From assembly GCA_963580455.1 (NCBI GenBank), contig CAUZKV010000008.1:930001-994000 (forward strand): 64,000 nucleotides of DNA. The letters run 5' to 3'. The notes below the pieces were generated by a model that searched no databases, was not told the origin of the DNA, and saw only the letters and a list, made by a program, of their open reading frames with translations. Every line of letters begins with the position of its first letter. Position 1 is the stretch's first letter. Both the position numbers and the translations under genes were made by a program. Source of the stretch: Euonymus europaeus. Lineage: Eukaryota > Streptophyta > Magnoliopsida > Celastrales > Celastraceae. Positions 25,270 through 37,261 of this stretch are shown piece after piece.

Positions 25270-26308
25270 AACGATTTTATGAATATCCGTTGACTCCGAG
25301 TTCTGAATTCGGTGATTTTTAGCTTGATTTCACACTACTTCTCGAGCTCTACAATCCTGCCCTTTCGGATTTTGATTTCTGAACTCGTGGCTAGTTGGTC
25401 TCCTTTCACCTAGTCAGCCGCGAAATGTGATTTCTTTACGTAAACAGTTTTGTGAATATCCTTTGACTCCGAGTTCTGAATTCGGTGATTTTTAGCTTGA
25501 TTTCACACTACTTTTCGAGCTCTATGATCCTAGCGTTTCGGATTTTGATTTCAGAACACGTGGCTAGTAGGTCTCGTTTCACCTAGTTAGCCTGCGAAAT
25601 GTGGTTTCTTTACATAAACGGTTTTATGAATATCCGTTGACTCCGAGTTCTGAATTCGGTGATTTTTAGCTTGATTTCACACTACTTCTCGAGCTCTACA
25701 ATCCTGGCATTTCGGATTTTGATTTCAGAACTCGTGGCTAGTTGGTCTCGTTTCACCTAGTTAGCCGCGAAAGGTGGTTTCTTTACGTAAACGATTTTAT
25801 GAATATCCGTTGACTCCGAGTTCTGAATTCGGTAATTTTTAGCTTGATTTCACACTACTTCTCGAGCTCTACAATCCTGGCATTTCGGATTTTGATTTCA
25901 GAACTCGTGGCTAGTTGGTCTCGTTTCACCTAGTCAGCCGCGAAATGTGATTTCTTTACGTAAACAGTTTTGTGAATATCCTTTGACTCCGAGTTTTGAA
26001 TTCGGTGATTTTTAGCTTGATTTCACACTACTTTTCCAGCTCTATGATCCTAGCGTTTCGGATTTTGATTTCAGAACACGTGGCTAGTAGGTCTCGTTTC
26101 ACCTAGTTAGCCGCGAAATGTGGTTTCTTTACATAAACGGTTTTATGAATATCCGTTGACTCCGAGTTCTGAATTCGGTGATTTTTAGCTTGATTTCACA
26201 CTACTTCTCGAGCTCTACAATCCTGGCGTTTCGGATTTTGATTTCAGAACTCGTGGCTAGTTGGTCTCGTTTCACCTAGTCAGCCGCGAAATGTGATTTC
26301 TTTACGTA
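25270..26308 (+). repeat. Trimer tandem duplication (520 + 519 bp)
   Basis: Three monomers (CTTCTCGAGC after GAAAGGTGG; GTTTTGTGAA with CTATGATCCTAGCG; a plain monomer with CTTCTCGAGC) occur at 25270-25789 and again at 25790-26308. The first copy is one base longer because of the extra T in GCCTGCG. The GTTTTGTGAA marker lies at about 25446 and 25966. Confidence 0.82.
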
Positions 26309-27000
26309 AACGGTTTTAGGAATATCCGTTGACTCCGAGTTCTGAATTCGGTGATTTTTAGCTTGATTTCACACTACTTTTCGAGCTCTATGATCCTGGA
26401 GTTTCGGATTTTGATTTCAGAACTCGTGGCTAGTTGGTCTCGTTTCACCTATTTAGCCGCGAAATGTGGTTTCTTTACGTAAACGATTTTATGAATATCC
26501 GTTGACTCCGAGTTCTGAATTCGGTGATTTTTAGCTTGATTTCACACTAATTTTCGAGCTCTACGATCCTGGCGTTTCGGATTTTGATTTCAGAACTCGT
26601 GGCTAGTTGGTCTCGTTTCACCTAGTTAGCCGCGAAAGGTGGTTTCTTTACGTAAACGATTTTATGAATATCCTTTGACTCCGAGTTCTGAATTCGGTGA
26701 TTTTTAGCTTGATTTCACACTACTTTTCGAGCTCTACGATCCTGGCATTTTGGATTTTTATTTCAGAACTCGTGGCTAGTTGGTCTCGTTTCACCTAGTT
26801 AGCCGCGAAATGTGGTTTCTTTACGTAAACGGTTTTAGGAATATCCGTTGACTCCGAGTTCTGAATTCGTTGATTTTTAGCTTGATTTCGCACTACTTTT
26901 CGAGCTCTACAATCCTGGCATTTCGGATTTTGATTTCAGAACTCGTGGCTAGTAGGTCTCGTTTCACCTAGTTAGCCGCGAAATGTGGTTTCTTTACTTA

Positions 27001-27133
27001 AACGGTTTTATGAATATCCGTTGACTCCGAGTTCTGAATTCGGTGATTTTTAGTTTCGGATTTTGATTTCAGAACTCGTGGCTAGTAGGTCTCGTTTCAC
27101 CTAGTTAGCCGCGAAATGTGGTTTCTTTACGTA
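27001..27133 (+). repeat. Shortened 133-bp monomer no. 5
   Basis: Same 40-bp deletion and TTTTTAG-TTTCGG joint as the copies at 10.5-12.1 kb. It is preceded by a TTACTTAAACG boundary. Confidence 0.9.
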
Positions 27134-27652
27134 AACGGTTTTATGAATATCCGTTGACTCCGAGTTCTGAATTCGTTGATTTTTAGCTTGATTTCGCACT
27201 ACTTTTCGAGCTCTACAATCCTGGCATTTCGGATTTTGATTTCGGAACTCGTGGCTTGTAGGTCTCGTTTCACCTAGTTAGCCACGAAATGTGGTTTCTT
27301 TACGTAAACGGTTTTATGAATATCCGTTGACTCCGAGTTCTGAATTCGTTGATTTTTAGCTTGATTTCGCACTACTTTTCGAGCTCTACAATCCTGGCAT
27401 TTCGGATTTTAATTTCAGAACTCGTGGCTAGTAGGTCTCGTTTCACCTAGTTAGCCGCGAAATGTGGTTTCTTTACGTAAACGGTTTTATGAATATCCGT
27501 TGACTCCGACTTCTGAATTCGGTGATTTTTAGCTTGATTTCGCACTACTTTTCGAGCTCTACAATCCTGGAGTTTCGGATTTTGATTTCAGAACTCGTGG
27601 CTAGTAGGTCTCGTTTCACCTAGTTAGCCGCGAAATGTGGTTTCTTTACGTA

Positions 27653-28344
27653 AACGGTTTTATGAATATCCGTTGACTCAGAGTTCTGAATTCGGTGATT
27701 TTTAGCTTGATTCCACACTACTTTTCGAGCTCTACGATCCTGGAATTTCGGATTTTGATTTCAGAACTCGTGGCTAGTTGGTCTCGTTTCACCTAGTTAG
27801 CCGCGAAATGCGGTTTCTTTACGTAAACGGTTTTATGAATATCCGATGACTCCGAGTTCTGAATTAGGTGATTTTTAGCTTGATTTCGCACTCCTTTTCG
27901 AGCTCTACAATCCTGGCATTTCGGATTTTGATTTCGGAACTCGTGGCTAGTAGGTCTCGTTTCACCTAGTTAGCCGCGAAATGTGGTTTCTTTACGTAAA
28001 CGGTTTTATGAATATCCGTTGACTCCGAGTTCTGAATTCGTTGATTTTTTGCTTGATTTCGCACTACTTTTCGAGCTCTACAATCCTGGCATTTCGGATT
28101 TTGATTTCGGAACTCGTGGATAGTAGGTCTCGTTTCACCTAGTTAGCCGCGAAATGTGGTTTCTTTACGTAAACGGTTTTATAAATATCCGTTGACTCCG
28201 AGTTCTGAATTCGTTGATTTTTAGCTTGATTTCGCACTACTTTTCGAGCTCTACAATCCTGGCATTTCGGATTTTGATTTCGGAACCCATGGCTAGTAGG
28301 TCTCGTTTCACCTAGTTAGCCGCGAAATGTGGTTTCTTTACGTA
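27653..28344 (+). repeat. Four-monomer duplication within the 6-mer spacing, copy 1
   Basis: The order is a CAGAG monomer with GGAATTTCGG, CCGATGAC with GCACTCC, TTGATTTTTTGC, and ATAAATATCC. The same four occur 1038 bp (six monomers) downstream at 28691-29382. Confidence 0.85.
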
Positions 28345-28690
28345 AACGGTTTTATGAATATCCGTTGACTCAGAGTTCTGAATTCGGTGATTTTTAGCTT
28401 GATTCCACACTACTTTTCGAGCTCTACGATCCTGGAATTTCGGATTTTGATTTCGGAACTCGTGGATAGTAGGTCTCATTTCACCTAGTTAGCCGCGAAA
28501 TGTGGTTTCTTTACGTAAACGGTTTTATGAATATCCTTTGACTCCGAGTTCTGAATTTGGTGATTTTTAGCTTGATTTCACACTACTTTTCGAGCTCTAC
28601 GATCCTGGCGTTTCGGATTTTGATTTCAGAACTCGTGGCTAGTTGGTCTCGTTTCACCTAGTTAGCCGCGAAATGTGGTTTCTTTACGTA

Positions 28691-29382
28691 AACGGTTTTA
28701 TGAATATCCGTTGACTCAGAGTTCTGAATTCGGTGATTTTTAGCTTGATTCCACACTACTTTTCGAGCTCTACGATCCTGGAATTTCGGATTTTAATTTC
28801 AGAACTCGTGGCTAGTTGGTCTCGTTTCACCTAGTTAGCCGCGAAATGTGGTTTCTTTACGTAAACGGTTTTATGAATATCCGATGACTCCGAGTTCTGA
28901 ATTAGGTGATTTTTAGCTTGATTTCGCACTCCTTTTCGAGCTCTACAATCCTGGCATTTCGGATTTTGATTTCGGAACTCGTGGCTAGTAGGTCTCGTTT
29001 CACCTAGTTAGCCGCGAAATGTGGTTTCTTTACGTAAACGGTTTTATGAATATCCGTTGACTCCGAGTTCTGAATTCGTTGATTTTTTGCTTGATTTCGC
29101 ACTACTTTTCGAGCTCTACAATCCTGGCATTTCGGATTTTGATTTCGGAACTCGTGGATAGTAGGTCTCGTTTCACCTAGTTAGCCGCGAAATGTGGTTT
29201 CTTTACGTAAACGGTTTTATAAATATCCGTTGACTCCGAGTTCTGAATTCGTTGATTTTTAGCTTGATTTCGCACTACTTTTCGAGCTCTACAATCCTGG
29301 CATTTCGGATTTTGATTTCAGAACTCGTGGCTAGTAGGTCTCGTTTCACCTAGTTAGCCGTGAAATGTGGTTTCTTTACGTA
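28691..29382 (+). repeat. Four-monomer duplication within the 6-mer spacing, copy 2
   Basis: Same four monomers as 27653-28344, with only a few base changes such as GATTTTAATTTC near 28791. It is followed directly by a shortened monomer. Confidence 0.85.
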
Positions 29383-29516
29383 AACGGTTTTATGAATATC
29401 CGTTGACTCCGAGTTCTGAATTCGGTGATTTTTTAGTTTCGGATTTTGATTTCAGAACTCGTGGCTAGTAGGTCTCGTTTCACCTAGTTAGCCACGAAAT
29501 GTGGTTTCTTTACGTA
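29383..29516 (+). repeat. Shortened 134-bp monomer no. 6
   Basis: Same deletion, with one additional T at the joint (TTTTTTAGTTTCGG). The extra base makes it 134 bp. Confidence 0.88.
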
Positions 29517-30035
29517 AACGGTTTTATGAATATCCGTTGACTCTGAGTTCTGAATTCGTTGATTTTTAGCTTGATTTCGCACTACTTTTCGAGCTCTACA
29601 ATCCTGGCATTTCGGATTTTGATTTCGGAACTCGTGGCTTGTAGGTCTCGTTTCACCTAGTTAGCCACGAAATGTGGTTTATTTACGTAAACGGTTTTAT
29701 GAATATCCGTTGACTCCGAGTTCTGAATTCGTTGATTTTTAGCTTGATTTCGCACTACTTTTCGAGCTCTACAATCCTGGCATTTCGGATTTTAATTTCA
29801 GAACTCGTGGCTAGTAGGTCTCGTTTCACCTAGTTATCCGCGAAATGTGGTTTCTTTACGTAAACGGTTTTATGAATATCCATTGACTCCGAGTTCTGAA
29901 TTCGGTGATTTTTAGCTTGATTTCGCACTACTTTTCGAGCTCTACAATCCTGGAGTTTCGGATTTTGATTTCAGAACTCGTGGCTAGTAGGTCTCGTTTC
30001 ACCTAGTTAGCCGCGAAATGTGGTTTCTTTACGTA

Positions 30036-30168
30036 AACGGTTTTATGAATATCCGTTGACTCCGAGTTCTGAATTCGGTGATTTTTAGTTTCGGATTTTG
30101 ATTTCAGAACTCGTGGCTAGTTGGTCTCGTTTCACCTAGTTAGCCGCGAAATGTGGTTTCTTTACATA
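30036..30168 (+). repeat. Shortened 133-bp monomer no. 7
   Basis: Same joint as the others. It differs in having TTGGTCTCG rather than TAGGTCTCG and a TTACATAAACG boundary. It directly abuts the 10-mer HOR. Confidence 0.9.
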
Positions 30169-31899
30169 AACGGTTTTATGAATATCCGATGACTCCGAGT
30201 TCTGAATTAGGTGATTTTTAGCTTGATTTCACACTACTTTTCGAGCTCTACGCTCCTGGCATTTCGGATTTTGATTTCAGAACTCGTGGCTAGTTGGTCT
30301 CGTTTCACCTAGTTAGCCGCGAAATGTGGTTTCTTTACGTAAACGGTTTTATGAATATCCGATGACTCCGACTTCTGAATTCGGTGATTTTTAGCTTGAT
30401 TTCACACTAATTTTCGAGCTCTACAATTCTGGTGTTTCGGATTTTGATTTCAGAACTCGTGGATAGTTGGTCTCGTTTCACCTAGTTAGCCGCGAAATGT
30501 GGTTTCTTTACGTAAACGGTTTTATGAATATCCGATGACTCCGAGTTCTGAATTAGGTGATTTTTAGCTTGATTTCACACTACTTTTCGAGCTCTACGAT
30601 CCTGGCATTTCGGATTTTGATTTCAGAACTCGTGGCTAGTTGGTCTCGTTTCACCTAGTTAGCCGCGAAATGTGGTTTCTTTACGTAAACGGTTTTATGA
30701 ATATCCGATGACTCCGAGTTCTGAATTAGGTGATTTTTAGCTTGATTTCACACTACTTTTCGAGCTCTACAATTCTGGTGTTTCGGATTTTGATTTCAGA
30801 ACTCGTGGATAGTTGGTCTCGTTTCACCTAGTTAGCCGCGAAATGTGGTTTCTTTACATAAACGGTTTTATGAATATCCGTTGACTCCGAGTTCTTAATT
30901 CGGTGATTTTTAGCTTGATTTCAACACTAATTTTCGAGCTCTACGATCTTGGTGTTTCGGATTTTGATTTCAGAACTCGTGGCTAGTTGGTCTCGTTTCA
31001 CCTAGTTAGCCGCGAAATGTGGTTTCTTTACGTAAACGGTTTTATGAATATCCGTTGACTCCGAGTTCTGAATTCGGTGATTTTTAGCTTGATTTCAAAC
31101 TACTTTTCTAGCTCTACAATCCTGGCATTTCGGATTTTTATTTCAGAACTTGTGGCTAGTTGGTTTTCGTTTCACCTAGTTAGCCGTGAAATGTGGTATC
31201 TTTACGTAAACAGTTTTATGAATATCCTTTTACTCCGAGTTCTGAATTTGGTGATTTTTAGCTTGATTTCACACTACTTTTCGAGCTCTACGATCCTGCG
31301 TTTCGGATTTTGATTTCAGAACTCGTGGCTAGTTGGTCACGTTTCACCTATTTAGCCGCGAAATGTGGTTTCTTTACGTAAACGGTTTTATGAATATCCG
31401 TTGACTCAGAGTTCTGAATTCGGTGATTTTTAGCTTGATTCCACACTACTTTTCGAGCTCTACGATCCTGGCATTTCGGATTTTGATTTCAGAACTCGTG
31501 GCTAGTTGGTCTCGTTTCACCTAGTTAGCCGCGAAATGTGGTTTCTTTACGTAAACGGTTTTATGAATATCCGATGACTCCGAGTTCTGAATTCGGTGAT
31601 TTTTAGCTTGATTTCACACTACTTTTCGAGCTCTACGATCCTGGCGTTTTGGATTTTGATTCCAGAACTCGTGGCTAGTTGGTCTCGTTTCACCTATTTA
31701 GCCGCGAAATGTGGTTTCTTTACGTAAACAGTTTTATGAATATCCGTTGACTCAGAGTTCTGAATTCGGTGATTTTTAGCTTGATTCCACACTACTTTTC
31801 GAGCTCTACGCTCCTAGCATTTCGGATTTTGATTTCAGAACTCGTGGCTAGTTGGTCTCGTTTCACCTATTTAGCCGCGAAATGTGGTTTCTTTACGTA
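30169..31899 (+). repeat. 10-mer HOR, copy 1 (1731 bp)
   Basis: Ten monomers in an order repeated at 31900-33630. Markers are CCGATGAC with GAATTAGG, GACTTCTG with CAATTCTGG, GTTCTTAATTCGG with TTTCAACAC, TTTCAAACTAC with TTTTCTAGC and GGTTTTCG, TATCCTTTTACTCC, then CAGAG monomers with GATTCCACAC. The two copies differ in the fourth monomer (CAATTCTGG against CTCCTAGCG). The open frame 31077-31313 lies inside and has no coding signal. Confidence 0.88.
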
Positions 31900-33630
31900 A
31901 ACGGTTTTATGAATATCCGATGACTCCGAGTTCTGAATTAGGTGATTTTTAGCTTGATTTCACACTACTTTTCGAGCTCTACGCTCCTGGCATTTCGGAT
32001 TTTGATTTCAGAACTCGTGGCTAGTTGGTCTCGTTTCACCTAGTTAGCCGCGAAATGTGGTTTCTTTACGTAAACGGTTTTATGAATATCTGATGACTCC
32101 GACTTCTGAATTCGGTGATTTTTAGCTTGATTTCACACTAATTTTCGAGCTCTACAATTCTGGTGTTTCGGATTTTGATTTCAGAACTCGTGGATAGTTG
32201 GTCTCGTTTCACCTAGTTAGCCGCGAAATGTGGTTTCTTTACGTAAACGGTTTTATGAATATCCGATGACTCCGAGTTCTGAATTAGGTGATTTTTAGCT
32301 TGATTTCACACTACTTTTCGAGCTCTACGATCCTGGCATTTCGGATTTTGATTTCAGAACTCGTGGCTAGTTGGTCTCGTTTCACCTAGTTAGCCGCGAA
32401 ATGTGGTTTCTTTACGTAAACGGTTTTATGAATATCCGATGACTCCGACTTCTGAATTAGGTGATTTTTAGCTTGATTTCACACTACTTTTCGAGCTCTA
32501 CGCTCCTAGCGTTTCGGATTTTGATTTCAGAACACGTGGCTAGTAGGTCTCGTTTCACCTAGTTAGCCGCGAAATGTGGTTTCTTTACATAAACGGTTTT
32601 ATGAATATCCGTTGACTCCGAGTTCTTAATTCGGTGATTTTTAGCTTGATTTCAACACTAATTTTCGAGCTCTACGATCTTGGTGTTTCGGATTTTGATT
32701 TCAGAACTCGTGGCTAGTTGGTCTCGTTTCACCTAGTTAGCCGCAAAATGTGGTTTCTTTACGTAAACGGTTTTATGAATATCCGTTGACTCCGAGTTCT
32801 GAATTCGGTGATTTTTAGCTTGATTTCAAACTACTTTTCTAGCTCTACAATCCTGGCATTTCGGATTTTTATTTCAGAACTTGTGGCTAGTTGGTTTTCG
32901 TTTCACCTAGTTAGCCGTGAAATGTGGTATCTTTACGTAAACAGTTTTATGAATATCCTTTTACTCCGAGTTCTGAATTTGGTGATTTTTAGCTTGATTT
33001 CACACTACTTTTCGAGCTCTACGATCCTGCGTTTCGGATTTTGATTTCAGAACTCGTGGCTAGTTGGTCACGTTTCACCTATTTAGCCGCGAAATGTGGT
33101 TTCTTTACGTAAACGGTTTTATGAATATCCGTTGACTCAGAGTTCTGAATTCGGTGATTTTTAGCTTGATTCCACACTACTTTTCGAGCTCTACGATCCT
33201 GGCATTTCGGATTTTGATTTCAGAACTCGTGGCTAGTTGGTCTCGTTTCACCTAGTTAGACGCGAAATGTGGTTTCTTTACGTAAACGGTTTTATGAATA
33301 TCCGATGACTCCGAGTTCTGAATTCGGTGATTTTTAGCTTGATTTCACACTACTTTTCGAGCTCTACGATCCTGGCGTTTTGGATTTTGATTCCAGAACT
33401 CGTGGCTAGTTGGTCTCGTTTCACCTATTTAGCCGCGAAATGTGGTTTCTTTACGTAAACAGTTTTATGAATATCCGTTGACTCAGAGTTCTGAATTCGG
33501 TGATTTTTAGCTTGATTCCACACTACTTTTCGAGCTCTACGCTCCTAGCATTTCGGATTTTGATTTCAGAACTCGTGGCTAGTTGGTCTCGTTTCACCTA
33601 TTTAGCCGCGAAATGTGGTTTCTTTACGTA
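31900..33630 (+). repeat. 10-mer HOR, copy 2 (1731 bp)
   Basis: Second copy at exactly +1731 bp. It has TATCTGATG near 32088 and GTTAGACGCG near 33256 as private changes. Its last five monomers were copied again downstream (see 33804), so GTTAGACGCG appears there too. That gives an order of events: 10-mer first, 6-mer second. Confidence 0.88.
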
Positions 33631-33803
33631 AACGGTTTTATGAATATACGTTGACTCAGAGTTCTGAATTCGGTGATTTTTAGCTTGATTTCACACTACT
33701 TTTCGAGCTCTACGATCCTGGCGTTTTGGATTTTGATTCCAGAACTCGTGGCTAGTTGGTCTCGTTTCACCTATTTAGCCGCGAAATGTGGTTTCTTTAC
33801 GTA

Positions 33804-34668
33804 AACGGTTTTATGAATATCCGTTGACTCCGAGTTCTGAATTCGGTGATTTTTAGCTTGATTTCAAACTACTTTTCTAGCTCTACAATCCTGGCATTTC
33901 GGATTTTTATTTCAGAACTTGTGGCTAGTTGGTTTTCGTTTCACCTAGTTAGCCGTGAAATGTGGTATCTTTACGTAAACAGTTTTATGAATATCCTTTT
34001 ACTCCGAGTTCTGAATTTGGTGATTTTTAGCTTGATTTCACACTACTTTTCGAGCTCTACGATCCTGCGTTTCGGATTTTGATTTCAGAACTCGTGGCTA
34101 GTTGGTCACGTTTCACCTATTTAGCCGCGAAATGTGGTTTCTTTACGTAAACGGTTTTATGAATATCCGTTGACTCAGAGTTCTGAATTCGGTGATTTTT
34201 AGCTTGATTCCACACTACTTTTCGAGCTCTACGATCCTGGCATTTCGGATTTTGATTTCAGAACTCGTGGCTAGTTGGTCTCGTTTCACCTAGTTAGACG
34301 CGAAATGTGGTTTCTTTACGTAAACGGTTTTATGAATATCCGATGACTCCGAGTTCTGAATTCGGTGATTTTTAGCTTGATTTCACACTACTTTTCGAGC
34401 TCTACGATCCTGGCGTTTTGGATTTTGATTCCAGAACTCGTGGCTAGTTGGTCTCGTTTCACCTATTTAGCCGCGAAATGTGGTTTCTTTACGTAAACAG
34501 TTTTATGAATATCCGTTGACTCAGAGTTCTGAATTCGGTGATTTTTAGCTTGATTCCACACTACTTTTCGAGCTCTACGCTCCTAGCATTTCGGATTTTG
34601 ATTTCAGAACTCGTGGCTAGTTGGTCTCGTTTCACCTATTTAGCCGCGAAATGTGGTTTCTTTACGTA
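33804..34668 (+). repeat. 6-mer spaced re-duplication of the 10-mer tail
   Basis: Monomers 32766-33630 recur here at +1038 bp, including the private GTTAGACGCG and the TTTCAAACTAC, TTTTCTAGC and TATCCTTTTACTCC markers. The match continues into TATACGTTGAC at 34684 and ends before CGCTACTAGCG at 34751. Confidence 0.87.
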
Positions 34669-35360
34669 AACGGTTTTATGAATATACGTTGACTCAGAGT
34701 TCTGAATTCGGTGATTTTTAGCTTGATTTCACACTACTTTTCGAGCTCTACGCTACTAGCGTTTCGGATTTTGATTTTAGAACTCGTGGATAGTTGGTAT
34801 CGTTTCACCTATTTAACCGCGAAATGTGGTTTCTTTATGTAAACGGTTATATGAATATCCGTTGACTCCGAGTTCTGAATTCGGTGATTTTTAGCTTGAT
34901 TTCACACTACTTTTCGAGCTCTACGCTCCTAGCGTTTTGGATTTTGATTTCAGAACTCGTGGCTAGTAGGTCTCGCTTCACCAAGTTAGCCGCGAAATGT
35001 GGTTTCTTTACGTAAACGGTTTTATGAATATCCGTTGACTCAGAGTTCTGAATTCGGTGATTTTTAGCTTGATTTCACACTACTTTTCGAGCTCCACGCT
35101 ACTAGCGTTTCGGATTTTGATTTTAGAACTCGTGGATAGTTGGTATCGTTTCACCTATTTAACCGCGAAATGTGGTTTCTTTATGTAAACGGTTATATGA
35201 ATATCCGTTGACTCCGAGTTCTGAATTCGGTGATTTTTAGCTTGATTTCACACTACTTTTCGAGCTCTACGATCCTGTAGTTTCGGATTTTGATTTCAGA
35301 ACTCGTGGCTAGTTGGTCTCGTTTCACCTAGTTAGCCGCGAAATGTGGTTTCTTTACGTA
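34669..35360 (+). repeat. Dimer tandem duplication with CGCTACTAGCG
   Basis: CGCTACTAGCG with GGATAG, TTGGTATCG and TTTAACCGCG is followed by a TTATATGAATAT monomer. The pair occurs at 34669-35014 and 35015-35360, exactly 346 bp apart. Related monomers stand at about 15148 and 39592. Confidence 0.83.
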
Positions 35361-35533
35361 AACGGTTTTATGAATATCCGTTGACTCCGAGTTCTGAATT
35401 CGGTGATTTTTAGCTTGATTTCACACTACTTTTCGAGCTCTACGCTCCTAGCGTTTCGGATTTTGATTTCAGAACTCGTGGCTAGTAGGTCTCGCTTCAC
35501 CAAGTTAGCCGCGAAATGTGGTTTCTTTACGTA

Positions 35534-36052
35534 AACGGTTTTATGAATATCCGTTGACTCCGAGTCCTGAATTCTGTGATTTTTAGCTTGATTTCACACT
35601 AATTTTCGAGCTCTACGATCCTGGCGTTTCGGATTTTGATTTCAGAACTCACGGCTAGTTGGTCTTGTTTCACCTAGTTAGCCGCAAAATGTGGTTTCTT
35701 TACGTAAACGATTTTATGAATATCCTTTGACTCCGAGTTCTGAATTCGGTGATTTTTAGCTTGATTTCACACTACTTTTCGAGCTCTAAGATCATGGCAT
35801 TTCGGATTTTGATTTCTGAACTCGTGGCTAGTTGGTGTCGTTTCACCTATTTGGCCGCGAAATGTGGGTTCTTTGCATAAACGGTTTTATGAATATCCGT
35901 TGACTCAGAGTTCTGAATTCGGTGATTTTTAGCTTGATTCCACACTACTTTTCGAGCTCTACGATCCTGGCATTTCGGATTTTGATTTCAGAACTCGTGG
36001 ATAGTTGGTCTCGTTTCACCTAGTTAGCCGCGAAATGCGGTTTCTTTACGTA
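35534..36052 (+). repeat. Trimer block with GAGTCCTG / CTAAGATCATGG, left copy
   Basis: Three monomers with GAGTCCTG and CTCACGGC, then CTAAGATCATGG with TTTCTGAACTC and TTGGTGTCG, then a CAGAG monomer. They recur at 41586-42104, 6052 bp away. Related forms with CTAAGATCC are at about 14448, 40453 and 40973. Confidence 0.85.
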
Positions 36053-36224
36053 AACGGTTTTATGAATATCCGATGACTCCGAGTTCTGAATTCGGTGATT
36101 TTTAGCTTGATTTCACACTACTTTTCGAGCTCTACTATCCTGGCGTTTCGGATTTTGATTTCAGAACTCGTGGCTAGTTGGTCTCGTTTCACCTATTTAG
36201 CCGCGAAATGTGGTTTTTTACGTA

Positions 36225-37261
36225 AACAGTTTTATGAATATCCGTTGACTCAGAGTTCTGAATTCGGTGATTTTTAGCTTGATTTCACACTACTTTTCGA
36301 GCTCTACGCTCCTAGCATTTCGGATTTTGATTTCAGTACACGTGGCTATTAGGTCTCGTTTCACCTAGTTAGCCGCGAAATGTGGTTTCTTTACTTAAAC
36401 GGTTTTATGAATATCCGTTGACTCGGAGTTCTGAATTCGGTGATTTTTAGCTTGATTTCACACTAATTTTCGAGCTCTACAATTCTGGTGTTTCGGATTT
36501 TGATTTCAGAACTCGTGGATAGTTGGTCTCGTTTCACCTAGTTAGCCGCGAAATGTGGTTTCTTTACGTAAACGGTTTTATGAATATCCGATGACTCCGA
36601 GTTCTGAATTCGGTGATTTTTAGCTTGATTTCACACTACTTTTCGAGCTCTACGATCCTGGCGTTTCGGATTTTGATTTCAGAACTCGTGGCTAGTTGGT
36701 CTCGTTTCACCTATTTAGCCGCGAAACGCGGTTTCTTTACGTAAACGGTTTTATGAATATCCGTTGACTCAGAGTTCTGAATTTGGTGATTTTTAGCTTG
36801 ATTCCACACTACTTTTCGAGCTCTACGATCCTGGCATTTCGGATTTTGATTTCAGAACTCGTGGCTAGTTGGTCTCGTTTCACCTAGTTAGCCGCGAAAT
36901 GTGGTTTCTTTACGTAAACGGTTTTATGAATATCCGATGACTCCGAGTTCTGAATTAGGTGATTTTTAGCTTGATTTCACACTACTTTTCGAGCTCTACG
37001 ATCCTGGCATTTCGGATTTTGATTTCAGACATCGTGGCTAGTTGGTCTCGTTTCACCTAGTTAGCCGCGAAATGTGGTTTCTTTACGTAAACAGTTTTAT
37101 GAATATCCTTTGACTCCGAGTTCTGAATTCGGTGATTTTTAGCTTGATTTCGCACTACTTTTCGAGCTCTACGATCCTGGTTTTCGGATTTTGATTTCAG
37201 AACTCGTGGCTAGTTGGTCTCGTTTCACCTAGTTAGCCGCGAAATGTGGTTTCTTTACGTA
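36225..37261 (+). repeat. 6-mer HOR, copy 1 (1037 bp)
   Basis: The repeat contains CAGTACACGTGG with CTATTAGG, CGGAGTTCTG with CAATTCTGG, CCGATGAC, CAGAG, GAATTAGG, and CCTTTGACTCC. CAGTACA lies at 36334 and at 37371 in the next copy. One base is missing in CTGGTTTTCGG near 37179. Confidence 0.85.

Larger units (their letters stand above)
26828..30168 (+). repeat. GCACTAC subfamily tract, second location
   Basis: Same variant set as 10378-13504 (TTTCGCACTAC, TTCGTTGATT, TTCGGAACTC, GGCTTGTAGG with GCCACGAAATG). It is interleaved with CAGAG / GATTCCACAC monomers typical of the 30-42 kb region. It holds three of the seven shortened monomers, the last of which ends exactly at its right edge. 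Confidence 0.85.

Noticed and set aside
31077..31313. 78-codon open frame repeated identically at 32808-33044 and 33846-34082
   Set aside because: It begins with GTG, and the three copies are identical only because the surrounding HOR is duplicated. 173 is not a multiple of three, so the frame passes through successive monomers in different phases and survives only where variants remove the usual stops. There is no start context or homology signal.
36095..36277. 60-codon open frame
   Set aside because: Same origin: a GTG start within TCGGTGATT. It stays open because bases are missing in GTGGTTTTTTACG near 36210. Not a gene.
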